This document shows positions 1-7,082 of a stretch of 64,000 bases of DNA, one piece after another; the first letter of the stretch is position 1, and each line of letters begins with the position of its first letter. Source of the DNA: Rubrobacter indicoceani (GTDB taxonomy: Bacteria; Actinomycetota; Rubrobacteria; Rubrobacterales; Rubrobacteraceae); assembly GCF_003568865.1 (NCBI RefSeq), contig NZ_CP031115.1, forward strand, positions 2,232,001 through 2,296,000, written 5' to 3'. The notes under the pieces are model-generated. The model worked only from the letters and a program-made list of their open reading frames with translations. It was not told the DNA's origin and ran no database searches. The position numbers and the translations under genes are program-made.

Positions 1-870
1 GGCCTCGAATCGGTGGATACGGCGGCCTACCCCGGGGACCTCATCGCCCGAGCCGTCAGGAGCGACCTCACGGTCTACGCCGCGCACACGAGCTATGACG
101 CCGCCCCGAACGGGGTCTCCGTCGCGCTCGCGGATGCCCTCGGGCTTGTCGGTGAGAGGGAGGTCGTCGGCCCGGCGGGTTCCGTCGTGAAGCTCGTGGT
201 GTTCGTTCCGGTGGACTACACCGAGGCCGTGGCCGGTGCTCTGGCCGGGGCCGGGGCGGGTGAGATCGGAGCCTACACCCGCTGTACTTTTCGGACCTCC
301 GGAACGGGCACCTTCCTTCCCGGCGACGCGGCGAACCCCTACGTCGGGGAGCACGGCGAACTCGAGTACGCCGACGAGGTCCGCCTTGAAACGGTTGTCC
401 CGGCGCATCTGGCGGGGCGGGCCGCAGACGCCGCCATCGCAGCTCACCCCTACGAAGAGGTCGCCCACGACCTGTACCCGGTCACCGGGACGCCGCCGGG
501 CTGCGGCTACGGTCGGACGGGGGTCCTGCCGCGGCCGATGACGCCGGACGAACTCACCTCACACGTCTCCGACAGGCTCGGCTTCCCGGCGCGGCTGGTC
601 GCTGACCCGAAGCCGGAGCGAAAGATAGAGCGGGTAGCCGTTCTCGGTGGTTCGGGGGGGTCTTTTCTGGGAAAGGTCGCCGCCTCCGGCGCAGAAGCCT
701 ACATAAGCGGGGACCTCGACTACCACGACGCACTCCGCGCCGGGTCGCTCGGCCTCACCGCCATAGACGCCGGACATGCCGCCACCGAACTGCCCGCGCT
801 TGCTCCGTTTGCCGAACGCCTCTCGGGGCGCGTCGCCGTACCCGTCGAGATCAGCCGCGTTCGGCGCTAG
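1..870 (+). CDS. NIF3-like dinuclear metal-centre protein (5' truncated by window edge)
   Basis: The frame is open from base 1, so the true start lies outside the window; the GTG at 13 is internal. The 289 visible residues fit the NIF3/YqfO family (about 370 aa), which folds around a two-metal site. Visible family features are AAHTSYD (about residue 27), a central CutA/PII-like insert containing AHPYEEVAHD, and the C-terminal GHAATE. The segment SGDLDYHDAL stands where the family usually has a TGE..HH-type motif, so the second metal half-site is slightly atypical. NIF3 proteins are often annotated as GTP cyclohydrolase I type 2, but their biochemical role is unsettled. The next gene is convergent. 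Confidence 0.85.
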   Translation, partial: GLESVDTAAYPGDLIARAVRSDLTVYAAHTSYDAAPNGVSVALADALGLVGEREVVGPAGSVVKLVVFVPVDYTEAVAGALAGAGAGEIGAYTRCTFRTSGTGTFLPGDAANPYVGEHGELEYADEVRLETVVPAHLAGRAADAAIAAHPYEEVAHDLYPVTGTPPGCGYGRTGVLPRPMTPDELTSHVSDRLGFPARLVADPKPERKIERVAVLGGSGGSFLGKVAASGAEAYISGDLDYHDALRAGSLGLTAIDAGHAATELPALAPFAERLSGRVAVPVEISRVRR

Positions 871-912
871 AGAAGCGACCCCGGGGGGAACCGGGTACGC
901 ACCGGCAGGCGG

Positions 913-1887
913 CTACAGAGCCTCGCCCCGGATGTGCCGCTCCAGCCTGTCCCCTGTCGGAAGAGGTTCCATGGCCCCCAGGCCGGTGCAGGCTATGGCC
1001 CCGGCGGTCGTGCCGTAGCGGACGGCCTCCCGGACAAGGGTCTCGTCGGTGAGGTCGCCCCCGGCAAGCTTCACGAGAGTCGCGGCGAGAAAGGCGTCCC
1101 CCGCGCCCGTCGCGTCCACGACCCTGACCTCGACAGACGGAATCCTGCCCCGAAAGCCTTCTGTCGCGTAGAAAGCCCCGTCCGGCCCGAGGCTCACCAG
1201 AACAAGCGACGCCCCGCGCTCGAGAAGCACATCGGCGGCCTCGTCCGGGTCGGTGACGCGGAGCAGCGGCAGGAGTTCGTCGTCGCTCAGCTTCACCACG
1301 CTCGCAAGGTCCAGAAACGGTTCGACGGCCTCTCTGGCGGTGGCGTCGTCGGACCACAGATGGGCCCGGTAGTTCACGTCGAAGGCAAACGGGACGCCGG
1401 ACTCCCCGGCAAGCTCGGCCAGGCTCCGGGCGGCGGAGCGGGCCGGTTCCGTCAGAAGCGGGATGCTCCCGAAGTTGATAAAAGAGGCGTCTGCAAGGGC
1501 GTCTGAAAGAACATCCCCGGGGGTGAAGAGCTCGTCCGCGGCGGGCTTGGAGCGATAGAAAGTAAATTCGCGGTCGCCGTCGGGGAGGATCTCGACAAAG
1601 GCCAGCGAGGTTCTCGTGGGGGCCTTCTGACGTACGATGCTCTGCACCTCTACGCCTTCGGCGGCGAGGGCCTTCAGGACAAACTCCCCGAAAAGGTCGT
1701 CCCCGACCGACCCGATAAAGGCCGCCCCGGCCCCGAGCCGGGCCGCCGCGACCGCCACGTTCGCCGGGGCGCCGCCGGGCCGGGCGGTCATTGAAAGTTC
1801 GACCTCCGAGTCGGAGGGGTCGCGGTAGATATCCGCCACGACCTCCCCGAAAGCAACTATCCTCGCCGCTTCGCTGCGCTCTGCCAT
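913..1887 (-). CDS. PfkB-family sugar kinase, fructokinase-like
   Basis: 324-residue ribokinase/PfkB-fold kinase, expected to phosphorylate a free sugar such as fructose with ATP in the cytosol. The N-terminal signature GGAPANVAVAAARLG (about residues 38-52) and the C-terminal anion-hole/catalytic-base signature DATGAGDAF are intact. The frame stays open upstream to 2196, but I chose the ATG at 1887 because AAAGGTGA sits just ahead of it and the family N terminus (IVAFGEVVADI) begins about ten residues later. It diverges from murJ across about 170 bp. Fructokinase is the best guess; substrate cannot be fixed from sequence. Confidence 0.85.
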   Translation of the reverse strand: MAERSEAARIVAFGEVVADIYRDPSDSEVELSMTARPGGAPANVAVAAARLGAGAAFIGSVGDDLFGEFVLKALAAEGVEVQSIVRQKAPTRTSLAFVEILPDGDREFTFYRSKPAADELFTPGDVLSDALADASFINFGSIPLLTEPARSAARSLAELAGESGVPFAFDVNYRAHLWSDDATAREAVEPFLDLASVVKLSDDELLPLLRVTDPDEAADVLLERGASLVLVSLGPDGAFYATEGFRGRIPSVEVRVVDATGAGDAFLAATLVKLAGGDLTDETLVREAVRYGTTAGAIACTGLGAMEPLPTGDRLERHIRGEAL

Positions 1888-2056
1888 TTCTTCACCTTTC
1901 TGGATGGCGGACCCCGCCTGTGATCCGTAGAAAGAGTTTATTACAGTGGTTCCCGTCGTCGCCGACCACCGGCGCCGGCGCTTGCCCGGCGTGCAGCCCG
2001 GAGCCGGGTCGGGTTTGCCCTGCAGCCTCCGGCGGGCGGATGTAACATCCACTCCC

Positions 2057-3637
2057 GTGTCAGCCGTTCTGAGAGCCGTCTTCACGATGTCGTTCGCCAC
2101 CGGCGTGTCGCGCATCACGGGGTTCCTGCGCACCGCCGCGCAGACAACGGCCCTCGGTACGGGCGCGGTGGCGAACGCATACACGCTCTCCAACACGCTG
2201 CCGAATCAGATCTACGAGCTCTTCATGGGCGGACTTCTGTCTTCGATTTTTATCCCGCTGCTCGTCGAACGCCTGACGAAACACGGCGAGGAGGACGCCC
2301 GCCGCCTGACAAACGCCCTGCTTACCCTGATCGTTCCGGTGCTGGGCGTCGTGGTCGTGCTGGGCATCGTCTTCGCCGGGCCGCTCGTGGCCGCCACGAC
2401 AAACTGGGACTCCGCCGGGAGCTGCGCCGTGAACGCCGGGGCTTCCGGCTCGGACCCGACGGGGCTTGCGGTCCTGATGTTCCGGGTGTTCGCCGTGCAG
2501 ATCCTCTTCTACGGCCTCGGGGCGGTGGCGATGGGCGTCCTGAACTCGCACCGCATCTTCTTTCTGCCGACCATCGCCCCCGTTCTGAACAACTTTATCG
2601 TTATCGGCTCGTTTGTCGCCTACGCGCTCACGGTCTCCGAGAACCCGACGCTCGCCATCTACGTCCTCGCCGCCGGGACGACCTTCGGGGTTGCGGTGAT
2701 GTCGCTTGTCCTTCTGCCGAAGATGATCTCTTTAGGCTATCGTCCGTGGCCGACTTTCGGACATCCTTCGCTTCTTCCGGCGGCGAAACTCGCCGGGCCG
2801 ATGCTCGTCTTTGTGGCCGCCTCGGTCGGAGTTCAGGTCGTCGCCAACTTCTTCGGATCGGGCTACTGCGGCGTCGAGAAGCTCTGGTACGCCTTTACGG
2901 TCTTCCAGCTTCCGTACGGGGTCTTTGTCGTGGCGATCGCAACGGCCCTGATGCCCGAGCTCTCGGAACGCTTCGCCTCGGACGACGCCGACGGCTACCG
3001 CGAGAACCTTTCGTTCGGCCTCCGGGTGATGGCGTTTATAGTCGTCCCGGCCTCCGTGGGGATGGTCGCCCTCGCCGTCCCGATAGTGGGCCTGCTTTAC
3101 GAGCGCGGCGCGTTCGGAGCGCAGGACACGCTCGAAGTCTCGGCCCTTCTGGCATCCTACGGGGTCGGCCTGTTCGGTTACGCAGCGTACTTCGTGCTGG
3201 TGAGGAGTTTCTACGCTCGGCAGAACACAAAGATCCCGGCGCTGCTGAACGTCGGGCTGCTCGCGGCTTACGTTGCGCTGGCGTACCTTTTCTCCGAGGC
3301 TCTGGGGCTTGTCGGGGTGGCTCTGGCTTTCTCGGCCTCGTACGTCTTTCTGGCCGCCGGGCTGGTTTTCTTTATGCGGCGCGAGATCGGCGGCCTGGAC
3401 GGGCGGCGGATATCTCTGTCGCTGGTTCGTATCCTTCTCGCCGGGGTCCTGATGTACGGCGCCGTGCGCACCGTTCTCTTTTTCACCGGGACGGGCGAGA
3501 CCCTGACGGAGCGGCTCGTGGTCCTTTCGGTGGCCGGGGGGGTTGCGGTCGGCGTTTATCTGGCGGCCTCGTACGCGCTGCGCGTGGAGGAGCTGCGCTC
3601 CGCCATCGGTCTTGTCCGCCGCAGACGGTCTCCCTAG
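2057..3637 (+). CDS. murJ: Lipid II flippase MurJ (MviN family)
   Basis: About 526 residues with roughly 14 hydrophobic segments, typical of the MurJ/MviN MOP-superfamily flippase that moves lipid-linked peptidoglycan precursor across the membrane. The N terminus carries the hallmark pattern SFATGVSRITGFLRT and the conserved region FMGGLLSSIFIPLL. The frame extends to an ATG at 1946, but that extension is arginine-rich and unlike MurJ; GTG 2057 gives the usual short cytoplasmic tail before the first helix, so it is preferred without a strong Shine-Dalgarno. A CwlM-like amidase lies 7 kb away; in mycobacteria CwlM is linked to MurJ and precursor synthesis. Confidence 0.9.
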   Translation: MSAVLRAVFTMSFATGVSRITGFLRTAAQTTALGTGAVANAYTLSNTLPNQIYELFMGGLLSSIFIPLLVERLTKHGEEDARRLTNALLTLIVPVLGVVVVLGIVFAGPLVAATTNWDSAGSCAVNAGASGSDPTGLAVLMFRVFAVQILFYGLGAVAMGVLNSHRIFFLPTIAPVLNNFIVIGSFVAYALTVSENPTLAIYVLAAGTTFGVAVMSLVLLPKMISLGYRPWPTFGHPSLLPAAKLAGPMLVFVAASVGVQVVANFFGSGYCGVEKLWYAFTVFQLPYGVFVVAIATALMPELSERFASDDADGYRENLSFGLRVMAFIVVPASVGMVALAVPIVGLLYERGAFGAQDTLEVSALLASYGVGLFGYAAYFVLVRSFYARQNTKIPALLNVGLLAAYVALAYLFSEALGLVGVALAFSASYVFLAAGLVFFMRREIGGLDGRRISLSLVRILLAGVLMYGAVRTVLFFTGTGETLTERLVVLSVAGGVAVGVYLAASYALRVEELRSAIGLVRRRRSP

Positions 3638-3725
3638 AAACGGTCTTCAACGGGCGGCCCCGCCGACCTCCGGCCTTTCCGGTAACATCGTTGGAAGATT
3701 ACATCGGAGATCTGAAAGGGACGGC

Positions 3726-3986
3726 GTGGCATACCTTGAAGGAAAGCTCAGGCGCAGAACCGAGAACTCGGAGCACACCGGCTACGTGCTGGAGGTCGAG
3801 GTCGAGATGACGGAGGTGGACGACGCGGACGACCTCTTCGGCGAACAGGTCGCTCTGACGGGGGACGTGCGGATGCTCGACTTCCCCGAGCGCGGCAAGA
3901 TCCTTGTCTTCAAAGCCACCTCCGCCGCCGCCATCGAGACCGAAGACGACGAAGAGTACGAGGAGGACGAAGAAGACCCGGAGTAG
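3726..3986 (+). CDS. Small acidic hypothetical protein
   Basis: 86 residues starting at GTG 3726, with GAAAGGGAC ending about four bases upstream. The first 60 residues alternate hydrophobic and charged positions (YVLEVEVEMTEV, KILVFKATSA), suggesting a small beta-rich domain. The C terminus is an almost pure Asp/Glu tail (TEDDEEYEEDEEDPE). I do not recognise the family. The gene follows murJ by 88 bp on the same strand and ends just before a bidirectional terminator, so it may share the murJ transcript. No signal peptide or membrane segment is visible. Confidence 0.65.
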   Translation: MAYLEGKLRRRTENSEHTGYVLEVEVEMTEVDDADDLFGEQVALTGDVRMLDFPERGKILVFKATSAAAIETEDDEEYEEDEEDPE

Positions 3987-4011
3987 CCGAGCCCGCCTTC
4001 CGGCGGCAGAC

Positions 4012-4049
4012 AAAAGGCCGGGAACCCGTCCCGGCCCGGCTCTTCTTTT
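4012..4049. terminator. Bidirectional intrinsic terminator
   Basis: Perfect 8-bp inverted repeat GGCCGGGA / TCCCGGCC (4016-4023 and 4029-4036) with a 5-nt loop. On the plus strand it is followed by CTTCTTTT; on the minus strand by TTTTGTC. It therefore ends both the 3726-3986 gene and the convergent small gene at 4084-4218. Confidence 0.8.
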
Positions 4050-4083
4050 CGCCGTTCACCCTAAGGAGCGGTGAGCCGCAATG

Positions 4084-4218
4084 CTACTTAAGTGCTTTCT
4101 TGATCTTCCCCTCGACCCCGCCGCCGCTTTTCTTGCCGCCGGGCTTTCCCTTGCCGCCGGCAGTTTTATTGCTGACCGCTTTCTTTGCGGCACCTTCTAC
4201 TTTCTTGCCTATCCCCAT
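4084..4218 (-). CDS. 44-aa lysine/glycine-rich basic protein
   Basis: ATG at 4218 with GGGAG ten bases upstream opens a 44-codon frame ending in TAG at 4084. The protein begins MGIGKKVEGAAKKAVSN, has a central Gly/Lys/Pro/Ser-rich stretch and ends EGKIKKALK. About a third of residues are Lys and there are no aromatic residues or Cys, which fits a small nucleic-acid-binding or stress peptide. I do not recognise the family. Support for a real gene: a good Shine-Dalgarno, sensible composition, and a dedicated terminator downstream (minus-strand T-run at 4012-4015). The start lies about 100 bp from the tRNA-Arg gene on the same strand, so they could be co-transcribed. Confidence 0.6.
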   Translation of the reverse strand: MGIGKKVEGAAKKAVSNKTAGGKGKPGGKKSGGGVEGKIKKALK

Positions 4219-4318
4219 GCTTTGCTCCCTTCGCGTCGTTTACGAGTTAGTACTTACCCGCACAATCACCTCGCAAACCAGCGGGCCTCGGAGTTCTATG
4301 ATGGTTCAGAAGGGAAAG

Positions 4319-4391
4319 CGGGCCTGGAAGGATTCGAACCTCCGCCACCTGGCACCGGAAACCAGTGCTCTATCCCCTGAGCTACAGGCCC
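4319..4391 (-). tRNA. tRNA-Arg (anticodon CCG)
   Basis: A full cloverleaf folds on the minus strand: acceptor GGGCCTG/CAGGCCC, D-arm with GCTC...GAGC, anticodon stem CTGGT/GCCAG with loop TTCCGGT (anticodon CCG, reading CGG), and T-arm GGAGG/CCTTC with TTCGAAT loop. The discriminator is G; CCA is not encoded. Confidence 0.93.
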
Positions 4392-4501
4392 GCGCAGGGT
4401 GATTCGCCCTCAATACTACCGCAGAATCCGGTCGTCGTCGTAAAGGTCGTCCGGCGGGCCGGGGTGGTGAGGGCGAGCGTAAAAGATCAGTGAAAAGCGG
4501 C

Positions 4502-4510
4502 TGCTATACT
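4502..4510 (+). promoter_or_regulatory. Extended -10 promoter for the phosphoesterase gene
   Basis: TGCTATACT matches the extended -10 consensus (TG-N-TATAAT-like) 16 bp upstream of ATG 4527. No good -35 is visible. The predicted transcript would have a leader of about ten bases. Confidence 0.5.
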
Positions 4511-4526
4511 ACGCCGGGCTTAGATC

Positions 4527-5297
4527 ATGTACGCGGTCATCTCGGACATCCACGGCAACTTCGACGCGCTGGAAGCCGTCCTCTCGGACCTTCCGGACAA
4601 GGTCGAGCGGGTCTACTGTCTCGGCGACGTTATCGGTTACGGGGCTTCGCCGAACGAGTGCTGCAGGGCCGTGCGCGAGCGCGAGATGCCGACGATCACC
4701 GGCAACCACGACCTGGCCGTTACCGACCTTGAAACGGACCTCTCGTGGTTTAACCCGGTCGCGGCGAGGGCCGTACTCTGGACCCGCGAGCAGCTTACCG
4801 ACGAGAACGCCGATTTCCTCAGAGAGCGTCCGCGTATGATGCAGACGCGTGACGCGCTCTTTGTTCACGGTTCGGTGCGCGACCCGGACGAATACATCAT
4901 CAACACCACCGCCGCCGAGGAGAACCTCGCCGTTCTGCGCAGGGAATACTCGAACATCCCGGTCTGCTTTTTCGGCCACACGCACGTCAAGGCCGTGGCC
5001 CCCGCGCCGCCGGACTACAAGGAGAACAGAGGCGATGGCGAAGAAGCGAGCGTCCTTGACCTCACGGAGGGCGGACCGTTTCTGGTGAACCCCGGTTCGG
5101 TCGGCCAGCCAAGAGACGGCGACACGTTCGCATCGTACGTGCTCGTGGAGCCGACCCCGACGGTAAACGGGGCCGCGCCGGTCGGGCCGAAGGTCCTGTA
5201 CCGCTTCGTCGAGTACGACATCGAGCAGGCCCAGGCGAAGATCCGGGCCGCCGGGCTGCCGGATATGCTCGCCGAACGCCTCGCGCTCGGTCGCTGA
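4527..5297 (+). CDS. Calcineurin-like metallophosphoesterase
   Basis: 256-residue cytosolic phosphoesterase with the complete two-metal signature: SDIHGN (residues 6-11), GDVIGYG, GNHD, a central FVHGS histidine and GHTH. It most resembles the YfcE/ApaH-like group acting on phosphodiesters or nucleotide substrates, but the sequence does not identify the substrate. ATG 4527 is chosen because the first metal motif follows immediately, as is normal for the family. It is followed after 10 bp by a DUF2203 gene and then dtd, forming a compact plus-strand cluster expressed from an extended -10 element at 4502. Confidence 0.85.
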   Translation: MYAVISDIHGNFDALEAVLSDLPDKVERVYCLGDVIGYGASPNECCRAVREREMPTITGNHDLAVTDLETDLSWFNPVAARAVLWTREQLTDENADFLRERPRMMQTRDALFVHGSVRDPDEYIINTTAAEENLAVLRREYSNIPVCFFGHTHVKAVAPAPPDYKENRGDGEEASVLDLTEGGPFLVNPGSVGQPRDGDTFASYVLVEPTPTVNGAAPVGPKVLYRFVEYDIEQAQAKIRAAGLPDMLAERLALGR

Positions 5298-5307
5298 GGG
5301 GTAACGG

Positions 5308-5697
5308 TTGGAGCGGCATCCGTTTGCACGGCTCTTCACCGTCAGGGAGGCGAACGCCCTGATCCCCAAACTCTCCGAGCTTCTCGCCGAGGTCGCCCGT
5401 CGCCGCGACGAGCTGAGGCGCAAGGCCCCGCAGGTAGAACCCGCCCTCCGGGCGAGCCTCTTCAACGGCGGCGGCGCCCCGGCCTCGGAGTACGGCGTCG
5501 AGGCTTACAGGCTCTACCTCGCGGTTGACGTGATAAGAAGCCTCGGCCTTGTCCTGAGAGACCTCGACACGGGCCTGCTCGACTTCCCTCACGAACGCGA
5601 CGGGCGGGTCGTCTTTCTCTGCTGGCAACCCCCGGAGGCCGAAATCACCCACTGGCACGAGCCGGACGAGGGCTTCGCCGGACGCAAGCCCCTTTAG
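5308..5697 (+). CDS. DUF2203-family protein
   Basis: 129 residues from TTG 5308, with GAGGGG six bases upstream. The N terminus (FTVREANALIPKLSELL) and C terminus (VVFLCWQPPEAEITHWHEPDEGFAGRKPL) are characteristic of DUF2203, a small helical family of unknown function. The first half forms an amphipathic helix rich in Glu and Arg; the second half holds the conserved W-x-x-x-E-x-x-I-x-x-W-H-E-x-x-x-G-F pattern with potential metal-binding His residues. It sits between a phosphoesterase and dtd with gaps of 10 and 3 bp, so it is almost certainly co-transcribed with both. Confidence 0.75.
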   Translation: MERHPFARLFTVREANALIPKLSELLAEVARRRDELRRKAPQVEPALRASLFNGGGAPASEYGVEAYRLYLAVDVIRSLGLVLRDLDTGLLDFPHERDGRVVFLCWQPPEAEITHWHEPDEGFAGRKPL

Positions 5698-5700
5698 ACC

Positions 5701-6141
5701 GTGAAGGTCGTCCTGCAACGCGTCGGCCGGGCCTCCGTCAGCGTCGAAGGCCTGACCGTAGCGCAGATAGAGCGCGGCCTGCTGCTCCTTGTGGGCGTGG
5801 CAGACGGGGACTCCGAAGAACAGGCCGACTGGCTTGCACTCAAGATATCCGGCCTGCGCGTCTTTGAGGACGAAGCCGGGAAGATGAACCTCTCGGTGCT
5901 GGACGTCGGCGGCGAAGTCCTCTGCGTCTCGCAGTTTACCCTGCTGGCCGACACGAGCAGAGGCAAGCGCCCGAGCTTCGCACCCGCCGCAAAGCCGGAG
6001 GTCGCAGAACCCCTCTTCGACCGCTTCTGCACCCGCCTTCTGGAACACGGCGCGCCGGTGAGAAAAGGCGTCTTCGGGGCGACGATGGAGGTCGCGCTCG
6101 TCAACGACGGCCCGGTAACGCTGACTCTGGAACGCCGGTAG
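5701..6141 (+). CDS. dtd: D-aminoacyl-tRNA deacylase
   Basis: 146 residues, the standard DTD length, from GTG 5701, 3 bp after the previous stop. DTD hydrolyses D-amino acids (and Gly) from mischarged tRNAs in the cytosol. The N-terminal [10 protein letters not shown], the active-site SQFTL region and the C-terminal Gly-cisPro motif within NDGPVT are all present; the more common form of the last motif is NxGPVT. It is the last gene of the plus-strand cluster that begins at 4527. Confidence 0.92.
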   Translation: MKVVLQRVGRASVSVEGLTVAQIERGLLLLVGVADGDSEEQADWLALKISGLRVFEDEAGKMNLSVLDVGGEVLCVSQFTLLADTSRGKRPSFAPAAKPEVAEPLFDRFCTRLLEHGAPVRKGVFGATMEVALVNDGPVTLTLERR

Positions 6142-6234
6142 AGAGGCGACGCCGCGAAAGCTCCCCGACCTCAGAGAGCCGGACGCCCCTGGCAGGCGGT
6201 CCGATATCCCGCCGGATAGAGCTGTTCGCAAAAC

Positions 6235-7062
6235 CTACAGGTGGTTTCCCGACCCCGGCGGCGCTCCGGCGAGCTCCGTCGGATGATCTGGAAAAACAAC
6301 CGCAAAGACCGTCGCGGGCCGCGTATAGCCTTCGGCCTTCACCCGGAGTTTCAGGCCTTCCCAGCGCGCCCTGAGCCGCGCGGCGTCATCCGCTTTCAGA
6401 AGGTCAAACCCGTCCGGCTCGGGCTGGGCCAGAAAAAGCCTGTCGAGGTGCCGCACCGGGAACGGCGGACAGACCCGCAACCCGTGCCGCCCGAACGGAC
6501 CGCGCAGCAGCCCCTCGATGCGGTCCGAACCGCCGACCCCGAAGAGCTTCGATCCGGTTGCAAGGCGTGCGGCCTCGGCAAAGATCCCCTCCTCTTCCAC
6601 CTGGACCGCCGGTACGTCCGAGACGAAGTCGCTGGCGGCCACGAAGCCACCGGCCCGCACGACGCTCTCCAGGCTCCGCAGCGCCTCCGCGATCTCGCCC
6701 TCCGCAACGTCCAGCTCGTGCAGAAGCCCCGAAGAGTAGGCGAGGTCGAAACGCGCAACCGGGAAAGGCAAGTTGAACACGTCTCCTGCGACGTACTCCG
6801 GCGTGAGCGGCAGGTCGTCCGGGGCGAAGCTCTCCTGTGCCGCAGAAAGGCCGTCCCCGTCGGCATCGAGGACGCTCAGGGAGCCTTCGGGGCCGATCCT
6901 CTCTGCCAGACCTTCGATCCAGAGCGGCGAAGTTCCACCGGCGTAGAGAACCGATTTACCCGCGATATCCCCGAGGAGATCCAGCTCGCGGTCACAGAAG
7001 CGGATCAGGTCCCGCTCGTATTCGTCGCGTTCTTGCGGTGAGAGTGGGTCATCTCTATTCAT
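6235..7062 (-). CDS. Class I SAM-dependent methyltransferase
   Basis: 275 residues. The Rossmann fold starts at about residue 38 (KSVLYAGGTSPLW), where motif I is an atypical glycine-rich loop instead of the usual DxGxGxG; the acidic residue ending strand 2 (SLSVLDAD) and a motif IV-like segment (FDLAYSSGLLHEL) are recognisable. A C-terminal domain of about 100 residues follows. Small molecule is the likeliest substrate class but none can be named. The start codon lies only 20 bp from the ABC-F start, so the two genes are divergent and the -10 box of the ABC-F gene lies just outside this reading frame. Confidence 0.7.
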   Translation of the reverse strand: MNRDDPLSPQERDEYERDLIRFCDRELDLLGDIAGKSVLYAGGTSPLWIEGLAERIGPEGSLSVLDADGDGLSAAQESFAPDDLPLTPEYVAGDVFNLPFPVARFDLAYSSGLLHELDVAEGEIAEALRSLESVVRAGGFVAASDFVSDVPAVQVEEEGIFAEAARLATGSKLFGVGGSDRIEGLLRGPFGRHGLRVCPPFPVRHLDRLFLAQPEPDGFDLLKADDAARLRARWEGLKLRVKAEGYTRPATVFAVVFPDHPTELAGAPPGSGNHL

Positions 7063-7067
7063 CCCGA

Positions 7068-7073
7068 TATAAT
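7068..7073 (+). promoter_or_regulatory. -10 box of a probable leaderless ABC-F transcript
   Basis: Perfect TATAAT ends 9 bases before ATG 7083. Transcription would start about two bases before the ATG, and no Shine-Dalgarno is present, so the mRNA is predicted to be leaderless. The -35 region is weak. Confidence 0.6.
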
Positions 7074-7082
7074 CCTATTTTC

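Noticed and set aside
4081-4402. Two overlapping 99-100-aa plus-strand frames
   Set aside because: They cover the minus-strand small gene and tRNA-Arg; the tRNA fold is complete, so the frames are not genes.
5062-6231. A 389-aa minus-strand frame opposite DUF2203 and dtd
   Set aside because: Both plus-strand genes have good starts and family motifs.
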